Of a stretch of DNA of 64,000 nucleotides, positions 1 through 7,861 are shown piece after piece; position 1 is the stretch's first letter, and the number at the start of each line of letters is the position of its first letter. A program made the position numbers and the translations under genes. The notes beneath the pieces were generated by a model, which was not told where the DNA came from, did not search any database, and saw only the letters and a list, made by a program, of their open reading frames with translations. Source of the DNA: an uncultured Lutibacter sp. (GTDB taxonomy: Bacteria > Bacteroidota > Bacteroidia > Flavobacteriales > Flavobacteriaceae); assembly GCF_947493565.1 (NCBI RefSeq), contig NZ_CANLRG010000002.1:1-64000 (forward strand), read 5' to 3'.

Positions 1-385
1 CCTGCTTCATCAACATAAGTTCCTATAGGTGTATTTGGACATTGATCAATCTCATTACTCACACCATCATTATCATCATCCAATTGACTATTGGAACATC
101 CATTAACATCAACTTCTTCTCCTAATGGAGTATTTGGACACGTATCAATATTATTCATTACTCCATCGTTATCATCATCTAGTTGACTTTCAGAACAACC
201 ATTAACATTTACACTTTCACCTATTGGTGTATTAGGACATAAATCAGCACTATTTTGAATCCCATCGTTATCATCGTCCAATTGACCATTGGAACAACCA
301 TTAGCATCTACTTCTTCTCCTGCTGGGGTATTTGGACATAAATCATCTACATTTAAAACACCATCACCATCTATATCATCATTAT
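1..385 (-). repeat. Thrombospondin type 3 repeat array inside the nuclease gene
   Basis: On the minus strand there are three complete and one cut 33-residue units of the form DDDNDGxxNxxDxCPNTPxG followed by ExVxxNGCSxSQL. At DNA level this is a 99-bp tandem repeat with moderate divergence. These Asp-rich loops bind calcium in known families and are common rigid stalks before a T9SS sorting domain. The array runs off the window, so the copy number is not known. Confidence 0.9.
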
Positions 386-2018
386 CTTCATTATCTGCAA
401 TAATTTTAAAACTATCCACCGTCCAACGGGTTGGATCTGCAGTTGAATAATATTTAAATGCTATATAAACCGAGCCTGATATTTCACTTATATCAATATT
501 AGTAAAAGAGTAAACTTCTTCAGTAACTGTTCCTGTAGAATGTATCGGTATGGTTACATTTGGTATTTCATTCCAAGTATAATTTGAAGGATTACCTGAA
601 CCATCATAATCTGAAGAAAAAACCAGTTCTAAAGGAGTATCTCCATAAGCAGCATCGGTATAAAAACTCAACATTTCACCTGTACTATTATCAAAATCTA
701 CTGGGCTTACAGTTATCAGCCAATCTTTACTTAAAACATCTTGTTGATTCCCATTCATTCCCATTGAACCAGAGTTATTTTCTCCATACAAATTTCGGCA
801 CTCCCAATTTTTGTTACTTGCTTCACTATAAGTAACAAAATTTAAATTTCCACAATCGCTAAAATCTTCCTCAAAAAGAACTTTAGGCCCTACTGCTGTG
901 GTAAACTCAAGTACAGCACTCATATTTGAGTAATTTGAAGAAATATCTCTAGCTTTAATTGTGATTTGATAAGTAGTTGCTGCAATTAAATTGGTTAAAA
1001 TTGTTGAAGTTGTTGTTGCTGTTTGCGTATAAAAACCATTTACATAAATTAAATAATCATACACCCCAATATTATCAGTTGAAGCGTTCCAAGAAATTTC
1101 TACTGTTGTATCGGTAACATTAGAAGCTACAAGATTTTCTGGAGTAGATGGGGCTTCTGTATCTGAAGATGAATTCATATTCCACTTATCTTCAGCAACT
1201 AAGCCTCCCCAAATTAAGGTTGCTAAATATGGGTTATCTATATAAGGGTTTCTATTTCCTTGAATACCCGCTAATACTTCATTTCTATTGGCTTCAAAAG
1301 GAGATACAGGGTCTTCTACATTCCATTTTAAAAAAAGGTCAATCATATTAGCATCTATAGCGTTTACAGTACCAAAAGCAACATTTATAGGCAAGCAATT
1401 GGTTTCAGAGCTTTGAGTTCCGTTTCCATGATAACGCGTGTACATATACATTATAATTCGTGCCACATCTCCTTTCCATTCATTTCCAGGATACCAACCT
1501 CCATTAGCTGCTACATAAGAAGCTTCACCACTTCCATCTGTAAATTTTCTATTGCTTCTTGTTGAATTACGCTGAGTATCTGCAGGTCTTAAATTATGAA
1601 CATCCGTTCCAGGTCCAGGTTCATCTGTTCCTAAATTTGGATTTGCAAGTGATTTAGCAAATACGTGTTCTCTATTCCAAGTACCTGTAGTTCCTCCTGT
1701 ATCTTGTAAATCTTTATTTCTAGACCTATCCGTTGTAACATCTCCATCAGCATCATCAAAACCATAAATCAACAATACGTTTGTTGAAATATCGGGGTCT
1801 TCATCTGCTAATTTACAAGCATCCCAAACATCGGTTGAAGAACTTGTATAAGGAATTCCTGTATGTGTTGAGGTAATTCGTCCTGATAATTCTAAAAATA
1901 ATTCATTTCCTGTTTTGGAAAAATCTAAACCATTGTAATAAGAGGGTATTTGTTGTCCAAAAAATGAAGTTGTAACAAAAAAAAGAATTAAATATAAATA
2001 GGGTAATGTTTTTTTCAC
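1..2018 (-). CDS. Secreted endonuclease I family nuclease with type 3 (calcium-binding) repeats, 3' end outside window
   Basis: Reading the minus strand from a GTG at 2018 gives an open frame to position 1 (672 codons, no stop). It opens with a Sec signal peptide (MKKTLPYLYLILFFVTTSFF). The endonuclease I domain follows (about residues 25-290), with NREHVFAKS, DVHNLRPADTQRNSTRSNRK, GNEWKGDVARI and NRNPYID, the conserved nuclease blocks of the EndA/NucM family. A fibronectin type III domain comes next (about 300-395), then a jelly-roll region of the choice-of-anchor J kind, then type 3 repeats. The protein should degrade extracellular DNA or RNA; a type IX secretion C-terminal signal is expected beyond the left edge. 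GTG is chosen because no in-frame ATG lies upstream and the signal peptide begins directly after it. Family call is firm; the missing C-terminus is unknown. Confidence 0.9.
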   Translation of the reverse strand, partial: MKKTLPYLYLILFFVTTSFFGQQIPSYYNGLDFSKTGNELFLELSGRITSTHTGIPYTSSSTDVWDACKLADEDPDISTNVLLIYGFDDADGDVTTDRSRNKDLQDTGGTTGTWNREHVFAKSLANPNLGTDEPGPGTDVHNLRPADTQRNSTRSNRKFTDGSGEASYVAANGGWYPGNEWKGDVARIIMYMYTRYHGNGTQSSETNCLPINVAFGTVNAIDANMIDLFLKWNVEDPVSPFEANRNEVLAGIQGNRNPYIDNPYLATLIWGGLVAEDKWNMNSSSDTEAPSTPENLVASNVTDTTVEISWNASTDNIGVYDYLIYVNGFYTQTATTTSTILTNLIAATTYQITIKARDISSNYSNMSAVLEFTTAVGPKVLFEEDFSDCGNLNFVTYSEASNKNWECRNLYGENNSGSMGMNGNQQDVLSKDWLITVSPVDFDNSTGEMLSFYTDAAYGDTPLELVFSSDYDGSGNPSNYTWNEIPNVTIPIHSTGTVTEEVYSFTNIDISEISGSVYIAFKYYSTADPTRWTVDSFKIIADNEDNDDIDGDGVLNVDDLCPNTPAGEEVDANGCSNGQLDDDNDGIQNSADLCPNTPIGESVNVNGCSESQLDDDNDGVMNNIDTCPNTPLGEEVDVNGCSNSQLDDDNDGVSNEIDQCPNTPIGTYVDEA

Positions 2019-2160
2019 GAGATATAAAATTATTTGATTTACAAACTTATTATTAATTTATATAAATAAATAATAATGTGAATAATATATTGCCTAAAAG
2101 GAATACAAATTAAACCTTCTTATAACCATTAATATTTAAATAAGTTTCATTTTAATTCCC

Positions 2161-2168
2161 TATTTTTG
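2161..2168 (+). promoter_or_regulatory. Bacteroidota -7 element, TATTTTTG
   Basis: Matches TAnnTTTG and lies 23 nt before the ATG at 2192. No clear -33 TTG is seen. It is the only good match in the short divergent gap between the nuclease and the membrane protein. Confidence 0.5.
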
Positions 2169-2191
2169 CTTGAAACTAAAAACTAACTATT

Positions 2192-2626
2192 ATGATAAAA
2201 ATGATTCACTCCTATTGGGCTTACATTGTATTAATTGTATTAATTTTTGCAGTTATAAATGCATTTATGGGACTCAATTCTAAAAGAGAATTTAAAGCAA
2301 AAGATTTAAGAATCTCATTATTTACACTTATTGCATCGCATATTCAATTAATTATTGGACTTGTAGCTTATTATACCTCGAGCTTTTATGATACTATGCG
2401 TGCAGCCGGAATGGGAGAGGTAATGAAAAATAGCGATTTAAGAAAAATTTTAGTTGAACATCCGTTAGTTGGTATTATTGCTATTACTCTTATTACCATA
2501 GGATTTTCTAAACATAAAAAGAAAAATACCGATACCGCAAAATTTAAAACTATTGCCGTATTTTATACCATAGCCTTACTATTAATTTTAAGTAGAATTC
2601 CTTGGTCTCAATGGTTTTCAAATTAA
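2192..2626 (+). CDS. Conserved four-helix inner-membrane protein, function unknown
   Basis: 144 residues with four hydrophobic segments (about residues 7-26, 41-62, 91-107, 121-138). Conserved-looking histidines sit at the membrane edges (MIHSYW, SHIQL, EHPLVG, SKHKKK). Close relatives in flavobacteria are often labelled cytochrome b-like or, wrongly, ribosomal protein L27; neither can be supported here. The His pattern would be compatible with heme binding, but that is only inference. It has its own promoter and terminator, so it is a monocistronic unit. Start at 2192 is used; M4 (2201) is an equally possible start. Confidence 0.7.
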   Translation: MIKMIHSYWAYIVLIVLIFAVINAFMGLNSKREFKAKDLRISLFTLIASHIQLIIGLVAYYTSSFYDTMRAAGMGEVMKNSDLRKILVEHPLVGIIAITLITIGFSKHKKKNTDTAKFKTIAVFYTIALLLILSRIPWSQWFSN

Positions 2627-2637
2627 AATAAACATAT

Positions 2638-2668
2638 CCTAAGCCTCGTGCTTAGGATTTTCTTTTTA
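2638..2668 (+). terminator. Rho-independent terminator after the membrane protein gene
   Basis: Stem CCTAAGC (2638-2644), loop CTCGT, stem GCTTAGG (2650-2656), then a T-rich run to 2667. It separates the 144-residue gene from plsC and contains the GTG that would otherwise extend plsC by nine codons. Confidence 0.85.
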
Positions 2669-2674
2669 CAACTT

Positions 2675-3406
2675 ATGAAAAAAATTCTCTTATACATTCC
2701 TTCAGCCATCTTCTATATTTTTTATGGGAGCTTTTTATTATTTTTTCATGTACTACAATGGCTAGGGTTTAATTTAGGAAAATATAAAGGTCATAAACTA
2801 GCAGTTGATTTAATGAACTGTACCTTAACTTATTTATTATATATTTTAGGTAATAGAATACAGTTTATTAGCAAACATCCTATCCCAAAAAATGTGCCTT
2901 TAATTGTGGTTTCTAACCATCAAAGTATGCATGATATCTCTCCTATCTCATGTTTTTTAAAAAAATATCATCCAAAGTTTGTTTCAAAAATTGAATTAGG
3001 AAAAGGAATTCCAAGTGTATCCTATAATTTAAAACATGGAGGATCCGTTTTAATTGACAGAAAAGACCCTCGACAATCTTTAGCAGCTATTAGAGATTTT
3101 GGAAAATATATTGAAAAAAACAATTATACAGCAGTCATTTTTCCAGAAGGAACTAGAAGCAAAAATGGAGTTCCAAAACGATTTTCTAAAAATGGATTAA
3201 AAATGCTAACCAAATTTGCCCCTTCTGCATATGTAATACCCGTAACCATTAATAATTGTTGGAAACTAAATAAATATGGGATGTTTCCTTTAAACATGGG
3301 GATTAAAGTTACTTTTGAATTTCATAAAGCTATCGAAGCTAAATCAATGAAATTTGAAAATCTATTTAAAAAGGTTGAAGAAACAATTAAAAATAACGTA
3401 GTTTAG
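2675..3406 (+). CDS. plsC: 1-acyl-sn-glycerol-3-phosphate acyltransferase (lysophosphatidate acyltransferase)
   Basis: 243 residues. An N-terminal membrane segment is followed by the acyltransferase core: NHQSMHD (the H-x4-D catalytic motif), then a region with GGSVLIDRKD, then FPEGTRSKNG (substrate-phosphate binding) and YVIPVTINN. It acylates lysophosphatidic acid to phosphatidic acid at the inner face of the cytoplasmic membrane. The ATG at 2675 is preferred over the upstream in-frame GTG at 2648, which lies inside the preceding terminator hairpin. It sits 26 nt upstream of the desaturase gene, a sensible pairing for membrane lipid composition. Length fits the family. Confidence 0.92.
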   Translation: MKKILLYIPSAIFYIFYGSFLLFFHVLQWLGFNLGKYKGHKLAVDLMNCTLTYLLYILGNRIQFISKHPIPKNVPLIVVSNHQSMHDISPISCFLKKYHPKFVSKIELGKGIPSVSYNLKHGGSVLIDRKDPRQSLAAIRDFGKYIEKNNYTAVIFPEGTRSKNGVPKRFSKNGLKMLTKFAPSAYVIPVTINNCWKLNKYGMFPLNMGIKVTFEFHKAIEAKSMKFENLFKKVEETIKNNVV

Positions 3407-3432
3407 CGCCCTACTAAACTAAAATCAAAAAC

Positions 3433-4428
3433 ATGTCAACACATAATATAAGACTTGAGGTAATGAAAGTCTTAGAAAAAAACATTGATACCTTTATTGA
3501 AAAGTTTTTAATTACACCCGAAAAAATTTGGCAACCTACCGATTTTTTACCAAACTCTCAAAGCAATAATTTTATTGAAGAAGTCACTGAAATTAGAGAA
3601 TTATCTAAAGAAATGAATGACGACTTTTGGGTAGTTTTGGTTGGAGATACTATTACAGAAGAAGCTTTACCAACGTATGAATCTTGGCTTTTAGATATTG
3701 ATGGAGTTTCACAACATAGTGAAAATGGAGGTGATAATGGTTGGGCAAAATGGTTACGCTCATGGACTGGTGAAGAGAATAGACACGGCGATGTGTTAAA
3801 TAAATACTTGTATTTATCTGGCAGAGTAAATATGCGCGAAGTAGAAATTACAACGCAACACTTAATTTGCGATGGCTTTGACATTGGAACAGCCCGCGAC
3901 CCTTATAAAAACTTTGTTTATACAAGTTTTCAAGAGCTAGCCACTTATATTTCTCACAATAATGTAGCTAAAATTGCTCGTAAAAAAGGACATAAATTGT
4001 TAGCAAAAATGTCTAAAATTATTGCAGGAGATGAAATGAGACATCATTTGGCTTATACAGAATTTGTAAAGCAAATTTTTCAACACGACCCAAGCGAAAT
4101 GATGTTAGCTTTTCAACACATGATGAAACATAAAATTGTAATGCCTGCAATGCACTTAAGGCTTTCTGGTGAAGAAAAAGGAACTATTTTTGATCAATTT
4201 TCAGCAGTTGCCCAACGAACAGGAGTTTACACTGGTTTTGACTATGTGGATATTATCAAAAAGTTAAATTCTACTTGGAATATTGACAAAATAACTGGTT
4301 TAACTTCAGAAGCTGAAAAAGCTAGGGATTATTTAATGAAACTTCCTGATAGAATGTACAGAATTACGGAAAGAATTGTAGTTCCAAACACGAAATATGA
4401 ATTTAAATGGATGAACCCTATAAGTTAA
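3433..4428 (+). CDS. Acyl-ACP desaturase (soluble diiron fatty-acid desaturase)
   Basis: 331 residues of the plant-type stearoyl-ACP desaturase family. The two diiron-ligand motifs are visible: EENRHGDVLNKYL (about residues 118-130) and DEMRHHLAY (about 199-207), plus an earlier ligand glutamate in the TEEALPTYE stretch. It introduces a double bond into acyl chains on acyl carrier protein, which are then used by acyltransferases such as the neighbouring PlsC. Cotranscription with plsC is likely (26-nt gap), ending at the strong hairpin at 4452. No signal peptide or membrane segment, as expected for this soluble family. Confidence 0.9.
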   Translation: MSTHNIRLEVMKVLEKNIDTFIEKFLITPEKIWQPTDFLPNSQSNNFIEEVTEIRELSKEMNDDFWVVLVGDTITEEALPTYESWLLDIDGVSQHSENGGDNGWAKWLRSWTGEENRHGDVLNKYLYLSGRVNMREVEITTQHLICDGFDIGTARDPYKNFVYTSFQELATYISHNNVAKIARKKGHKLLAKMSKIIAGDEMRHHLAYTEFVKQIFQHDPSEMMLAFQHMMKHKIVMPAMHLRLSGEEKGTIFDQFSAVAQRTGVYTGFDYVDIIKKLNSTWNIDKITGLTSEAEKARDYLMKLPDRMYRITERIVVPNTKYEFKWMNPIS

Positions 4429-4451
4429 TATTCTAGCTAACAAAATGCTTA

Positions 4452-4484
4452 AAACGCTATATTATTTTTTTTAATATAGCGTTT
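4452..4484. terminator. Bidirectional terminator between desaturase and omega-amidase genes
   Basis: A 13-bp perfect stem AAACGCTATATTA / TAATATAGCGTTT (4452-4464 and 4472-4484) with T-rich flanks. It lies between convergent genes and reaches into the stop codon of the minus-strand gene, so it can serve both strands. Confidence 0.9.
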
Positions 4485-5253
4485 ATTTTATTACAAAAAC
4501 ATCCTTATCATTTAAAAAGTTTAAGTTACTTCTAACTTCGGTTATGTGCTTTTTATTTAAACTAACAACTATTGTATTCTCAACATTTTCAATAGTACCA
4601 GTCATTTTCTCACCAAGACAATTATAGACTGCTGAGTGCCCGTTGTATTCTAAGTTATTAGCATCTTTACCTACTCTATTTAAACCAATCGTAAAACACA
4701 TATTTTCAATAGCACGTGCCTTTAATAAAGCATCCCAAGCAGCTATTCTTGGTTTTGGCCAATTTGCCACATAAATTAACACATCATAAGCTTCAATATT
4801 TCGTGCCCAAACCGGAAAACGTAAATCGTAACAAATTAAAGGACAAATCTTAAACCCTTTATAATTAATCACAATTTTTTTATTTCCAGAAGTGTAAACT
4901 TTATCCTCTCCTGCCAAGGTAAATAAATGTCGTTTGTCATAGTATTCTACCTCACCTGTTGGCTTTACAAACAAAAAACGGTTATAATATGCTTCATTTT
5001 CCTTAATTATAGCACTTCCTGCAATTGCAACATTTTTTTTTGTTGCTAAATTTAACATCCAATTTACAGTAGTTCCATCCATAGTTTCAGCTAAATTTTG
5101 AGGCTTCATACTAAAACCTGTGCTAAACATTTCTGGAAGAAGAATTAAATCTATTTGTTCTTCAATTCCATTTATTTTTTCAGAAAACCGAATCAAATTT
5201 TGTTCAATATTTTCCCAAACTAAATCTGTTTGAAGTAAAGCTACTTTAAGCAT
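4483..5253 (-). CDS. Omega-amidase of the nitrilase superfamily (Nit2/YafV type)
   Basis: 256 residues starting MLKVALLQTDLVWEN. The nitrilase catalytic triad is present: Glu in ILLPEMFSTGFSM, Lys in YYDKRHLFTLAGED, Cys in PLICYDLRFPVWARN. YafV/Nit2 homologues hydrolyse alpha-keto acid amides (alpha-ketoglutaramate, alpha-ketosuccinamate) made by transaminases. The frame is open another 48 codons upstream, but those residues do not look like the family and run across the divergent pseudogene, so the ATG at 5253 is taken. The aminotransferase encoded 590 bp upstream on the same strand is the expected metabolic partner. Substrate is inferred. Confidence 0.88.
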   Translation of the reverse strand: MLKVALLQTDLVWENIEQNLIRFSEKINGIEEQIDLILLPEMFSTGFSMKPQNLAETMDGTTVNWMLNLATKKNVAIAGSAIIKENEAYYNRFLFVKPTGEVEYYDKRHLFTLAGEDKVYTSGNKKIVINYKGFKICPLICYDLRFPVWARNIEAYDVLIYVANWPKPRIAAWDALLKARAIENMCFTIGLNRVGKDANNLEYNGHSAVYNCLGEKMTGTIENVENTIVVSLNKKHITEVRSNLNFLNDKDVFVIK

Positions 5254-5344
5254 ATGATTAAATATTAATTTTTTGAAATTAACCAAAGTAACACATATAA
5301 ACAAGCATTCGTTATTTTTTTGCATTATTGAAAAAACTAGCTTC

Positions 5345-5797
5345 ATGAATGATTTTTTTAAACTTCCTTTTTCTTTTAACATTGAAAACTTGCTCAAAGA
5401 TTTTAATATTTGTAACCAAACTACTTCTATTCCACACTTTAATACTAATAACTATAGTGGAAAATGGAATTCCATTTACTTAAGATTATAAAATGGAGAT
5501 TCTACCAATATTTATGCTCACAAAACCGAAAATACTACGTATAAAAATTGTGAAATTTTAAAATATTGCACTTATTTTCAACACATTATCGATCAATTTT
5601 ATTGCAATAAAGAAGCTATTAGACTTTTAAACTTAGCTCCAAACAACAAAATTAAAAGTCATAAAGATGATAGCTTAAGTTACGAGGATGGCTTTTTTAG
5701 GATTCATATTCCAATTAAAACCAATTCTAAAGTTCTATTTCATATTAACAACAAACCTCCTCAAAAGCACTTATTTTATCACTTGAAAGGCAACTAA
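5345..5797 (+). pseudogene. Decayed aspartyl/asparaginyl beta-hydroxylase family gene
   Basis: From the ATG at 5345 a frame encodes MNDFFKLPFSFNIENLLKDF and on to YSGKWNSIYLRL, then a TAA at 5489-5491. The same frame continues after the stop with NGDSTNIYAHKT, then LLNLAPNNKIKSHKDD, then SLSYEDGFFRIHIPIKTN, typical Asp/Asn beta-hydroxylase (Fe(II)/2-oxoglutarate dioxygenase fold) sequence including the H-x-D-like iron ligands. It ends at TAA 5795, before the usual distal iron-binding His and the 2-oxoglutarate-binding Arg. So there is one in-frame nonsense codon plus loss of the C-terminal part. No function is expected unless the first stop is a sequencing error. Confidence 0.8.
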
Positions 5798-5840
5798 ATT
5801 CATGCAAAAATCAATAGAATAAACTAATTCGTTGGTTAGG

Positions 5841-6998
5841 TTAAATTGTATTTAAAATTTCGGCTGCTTGTTTTAAGGTTTCATCGGTTTTAGCAAAGCA
5901 AAAACGCAATACTTTAGTATCTAAAGTATTTTCATTAAATACCGAAATTGGTATGCTTGCAATTTTATATTTTTGGGTAAGCTTTACAGCAAAATCATAG
6001 TCATTTTCTTCTGTTATATTTTTAAAATTCAGCAATTGAAAGTAAGTTCCTTTTGAAGGAGAAAACTCAAATCTAGATTCTTTTATCAAGCTTAAAAATA
6101 GATCTCTTTTATGTTGATAAAATGCATTTAACTCTAAATAATTAGAAGGTGTTTTTAAATACTCTGCTAAAGCAACTTGAGTTGGATGATTTACACTAAA
6201 TACATTAAACTGGTGTACTTTTCTAAATTCATGGGTTAATTCTTTAGGTGCAATACAGTAACCCACTTTCCAACCAGTATTATGAAATGTTTTTCCAAAG
6301 GAAGCCGTAATAAATGTTCTTTCAGCTAATCCTGGATATAAAGCTGCTGTTTGATGTTTTTCACCATCGAAAATAATATGTTCATATACCTCATCGCTTA
6401 ATAAAACAATATTGGTGTTTTTAAGTAAAGTTTCTAACTGAGTCATATCATCTTTCGTTAAAATTTTTCCAGAAGGATTATGAGGTGTATTCACAATAAT
6501 CATTTTGGTTTTTTCAGTAATTAAACTTTTTACCAATTGCCAATCAATTTTAAAATCTTCAGGATTAAGTTGCACTGCTATTGTTTTACCTCCAAAAAGT
6601 TCAATAGTAGGCTCATAGCAGTCATATGCCGGTTTAAAAATGATTACTTCATCATCTTTACTAATCGTTGCAGCTATAGCTGTAAATATGGCTTGAGTTG
6701 CTCCCGCTGTAATGGTAATTTCCGTTTCAGGATTGTACCTAACTTGGTATAAATTTTCCATTTTATCTGAAATAGCTTTGCGCAAACTAAAAATTCCAGG
6801 CATTGGTGCATATTGATTTTTACCATTAAACATCGCATTATTTACCAATTCAATTAGATTATTATCGCTTTCAAAATTTGGGAACCCTTGTGATAAGTTT
6901 AGTGCTTTTTCTTTGTGAGCCAAAGCACTCATTACAGAAAATATAGATGTAGAAACATTGGGTAATTTAGATGAAAATGAATTGTTATAGTTTGGCAT
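5841..6998 (-). CDS. PLP-dependent class I aminotransferase (methionine/glutamine or kynurenine type)
   Basis: 385 residues, full length for the family. Visible are ITAGATQAIFTAI (PLP phosphate region), NTPHNPSGK (Asn binding the cofactor), SDEVYEHIIFDG (Asp/Tyr) and SFGKTFHNTGWKVGY with the Schiff-base lysine near residue 233, plus LRFCFAKTD at the carboxylate-binding Arg. It resembles YbdL / glutamine transaminase K enzymes that pass amino groups between glutamine or methionine and 2-oxo acids. The omega-amidase gene downstream on the same strand would remove the amide product and pull the reaction forward. Exact substrate is inference. Confidence 0.88.
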   Translation of the reverse strand: MPNYNNSFSSKLPNVSTSIFSVMSALAHKEKALNLSQGFPNFESDNNLIELVNNAMFNGKNQYAPMPGIFSLRKAISDKMENLYQVRYNPETEITITAGATQAIFTAIAATISKDDEVIIFKPAYDCYEPTIELFGGKTIAVQLNPEDFKIDWQLVKSLITEKTKMIIVNTPHNPSGKILTKDDMTQLETLLKNTNIVLLSDEVYEHIIFDGEKHQTAALYPGLAERTFITASFGKTFHNTGWKVGYCIAPKELTHEFRKVHQFNVFSVNHPTQVALAEYLKTPSNYLELNAFYQHKRDLFLSLIKESRFEFSPSKGTYFQLLNFKNITEENDYDFAVKLTQKYKIASIPISVFNENTLDTKVLRFCFAKTDETLKQAAEILNTI

Positions 6999-7053
6999 AT
7001 TTTTTCAAGTTTAGATTTTTAAATTTACTAAATCTAAAGTTTATTCAATAAAA

Positions 7054-7081
7054 AAACCTGTCTCATTTTTGAGACAGGTTT
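7054..7081 (-). terminator. Terminator of the sdh operon
   Basis: Stem AAACCTGTCTC (7054-7064), loop ATTTTT, stem GAGACAGGTTT (7071-7081); A-rich on the left and T-rich on the right, so it can work on both strands. It lies just downstream of sdhB on the minus strand. Confidence 0.9.
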
Positions 7082-7108
7082 TCTTTTTAATTTATACTAT
7101 TTTTAAAA

Positions 7109-7852
7109 CTAAATAATACTAGCTTTTAAATATTCACGGTTCATACGTGCAATGTTTTCTAAAGAAATTCCTTTAGGGCATTCCACCTCACACGCTCCAG
7201 TATTAGTACAGTTTCCAAAACCTTCTTCATCCATTTGCTTAACCATATTTCTAACTCTATCTGCAGCTTCAATTTTACCTTGAGGTAATAATGCAAACTG
7301 AGATACTTTAGCAGAAACAAATAACATAGCACTAGAGTTTTTACAACTTGCAACACAAGCTCCACAACCAATACAAGCAGCAGCATCCATAGATAAATCT
7401 GCATTGCGTTTAGAAATTGGAATAGCATTGGCATCTTGTGTATTTCCAGATGTATTTACAGAAATATACCCTCCAGCCTGTTGAATACGTTCAAAAGCAG
7501 TACGGTCAACAATTAAATCTTTAATTACAGGAAATGCTTTTGCTCTCCAAGGTTCAATATAAATGGTATCACCATCTTTAAAAGTACGCATATGTAACTG
7601 GCAAGTAGTAATTCCTCTATCTGGTCCATGAGCTTCACCATTAATATGTAAAGAACACATTCCACAAATACCTTCTCTACAATCGTGATCAAAAGCTATT
7701 GGAACTTCATTTTTTGCTACTAAACTTTCATTTAACACGTCCATCATTTCTAAAAATGACATATGTTCTGAAATATCGGTAACTTTATATTCGACCATTT
7801 GACCTTTTTCTTGAGGTCCTTTTTGTCTCCAAATTTTTAACGTTAAATTCAT
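7109..7852 (-). CDS. sdhB: Succinate dehydrogenase/fumarate reductase iron-sulfur subunit
   Basis: 247 residues. The N-terminal ferredoxin domain has the [2Fe-2S] ligands in [15 protein letters not shown] with the fourth Cys in TTCQLHM. The C-terminal domain has [15 protein letters not shown] for the [4Fe-4S] cluster and [15 protein letters not shown] for the remaining ligands. It relays electrons from the SdhA flavin to the membrane quinone/heme subunit. It follows sdhA by 9 nt in the order sdhC-sdhA-sdhB and is the last gene before the terminator. Sequence type matches the Bacteroidota/epsilon-like diheme (type B) enzymes. Confidence 0.97.
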   Translation of the reverse strand: MNLTLKIWRQKGPQEKGQMVEYKVTDISEHMSFLEMMDVLNESLVAKNEVPIAFDHDCREGICGMCSLHINGEAHGPDRGITTCQLHMRTFKDGDTIYIEPWRAKAFPVIKDLIVDRTAFERIQQAGGYISVNTSGNTQDANAIPISKRNADLSMDAAACIGCGACVASCKNSSAMLFVSAKVSQFALLPQGKIEAADRVRNMVKQMDEEGFGNCTNTGACEVECPKGISLENIARMNREYLKASII

Positions 7853-7861
7853 AATGTCTTC

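Noticed and set aside
1-385. 99-bp tandem repeat that might be a mobile or CRISPR-like array
   Set aside because: The repeat is in frame, diverged, without spacers, and encodes type 3 calcium-binding units of a secreted nuclease.
2192-2626. Ribosomal protein L27 or cytochrome b label for the 144-residue protein
   Set aside because: It has four membrane helices and nothing like L27; heme binding cannot be shown from its histidines alone.
3558-3884. Opposite-strand frames inside desaturase and other genes
   Set aside because: Shadows of clearly identified genes with no family features of their own.
5254-5397. Extra 48 N-terminal codons of the omega-amidase
   Set aside because: The added residues do not resemble the nitrilase family and lie over the divergent pseudogene start.
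5273-5491. A 72-residue plus-strand gene starting at 5273
   Set aside because: It is only the broken 5' portion of the beta-hydroxylase remnant; the natural start is the ATG at 5345.
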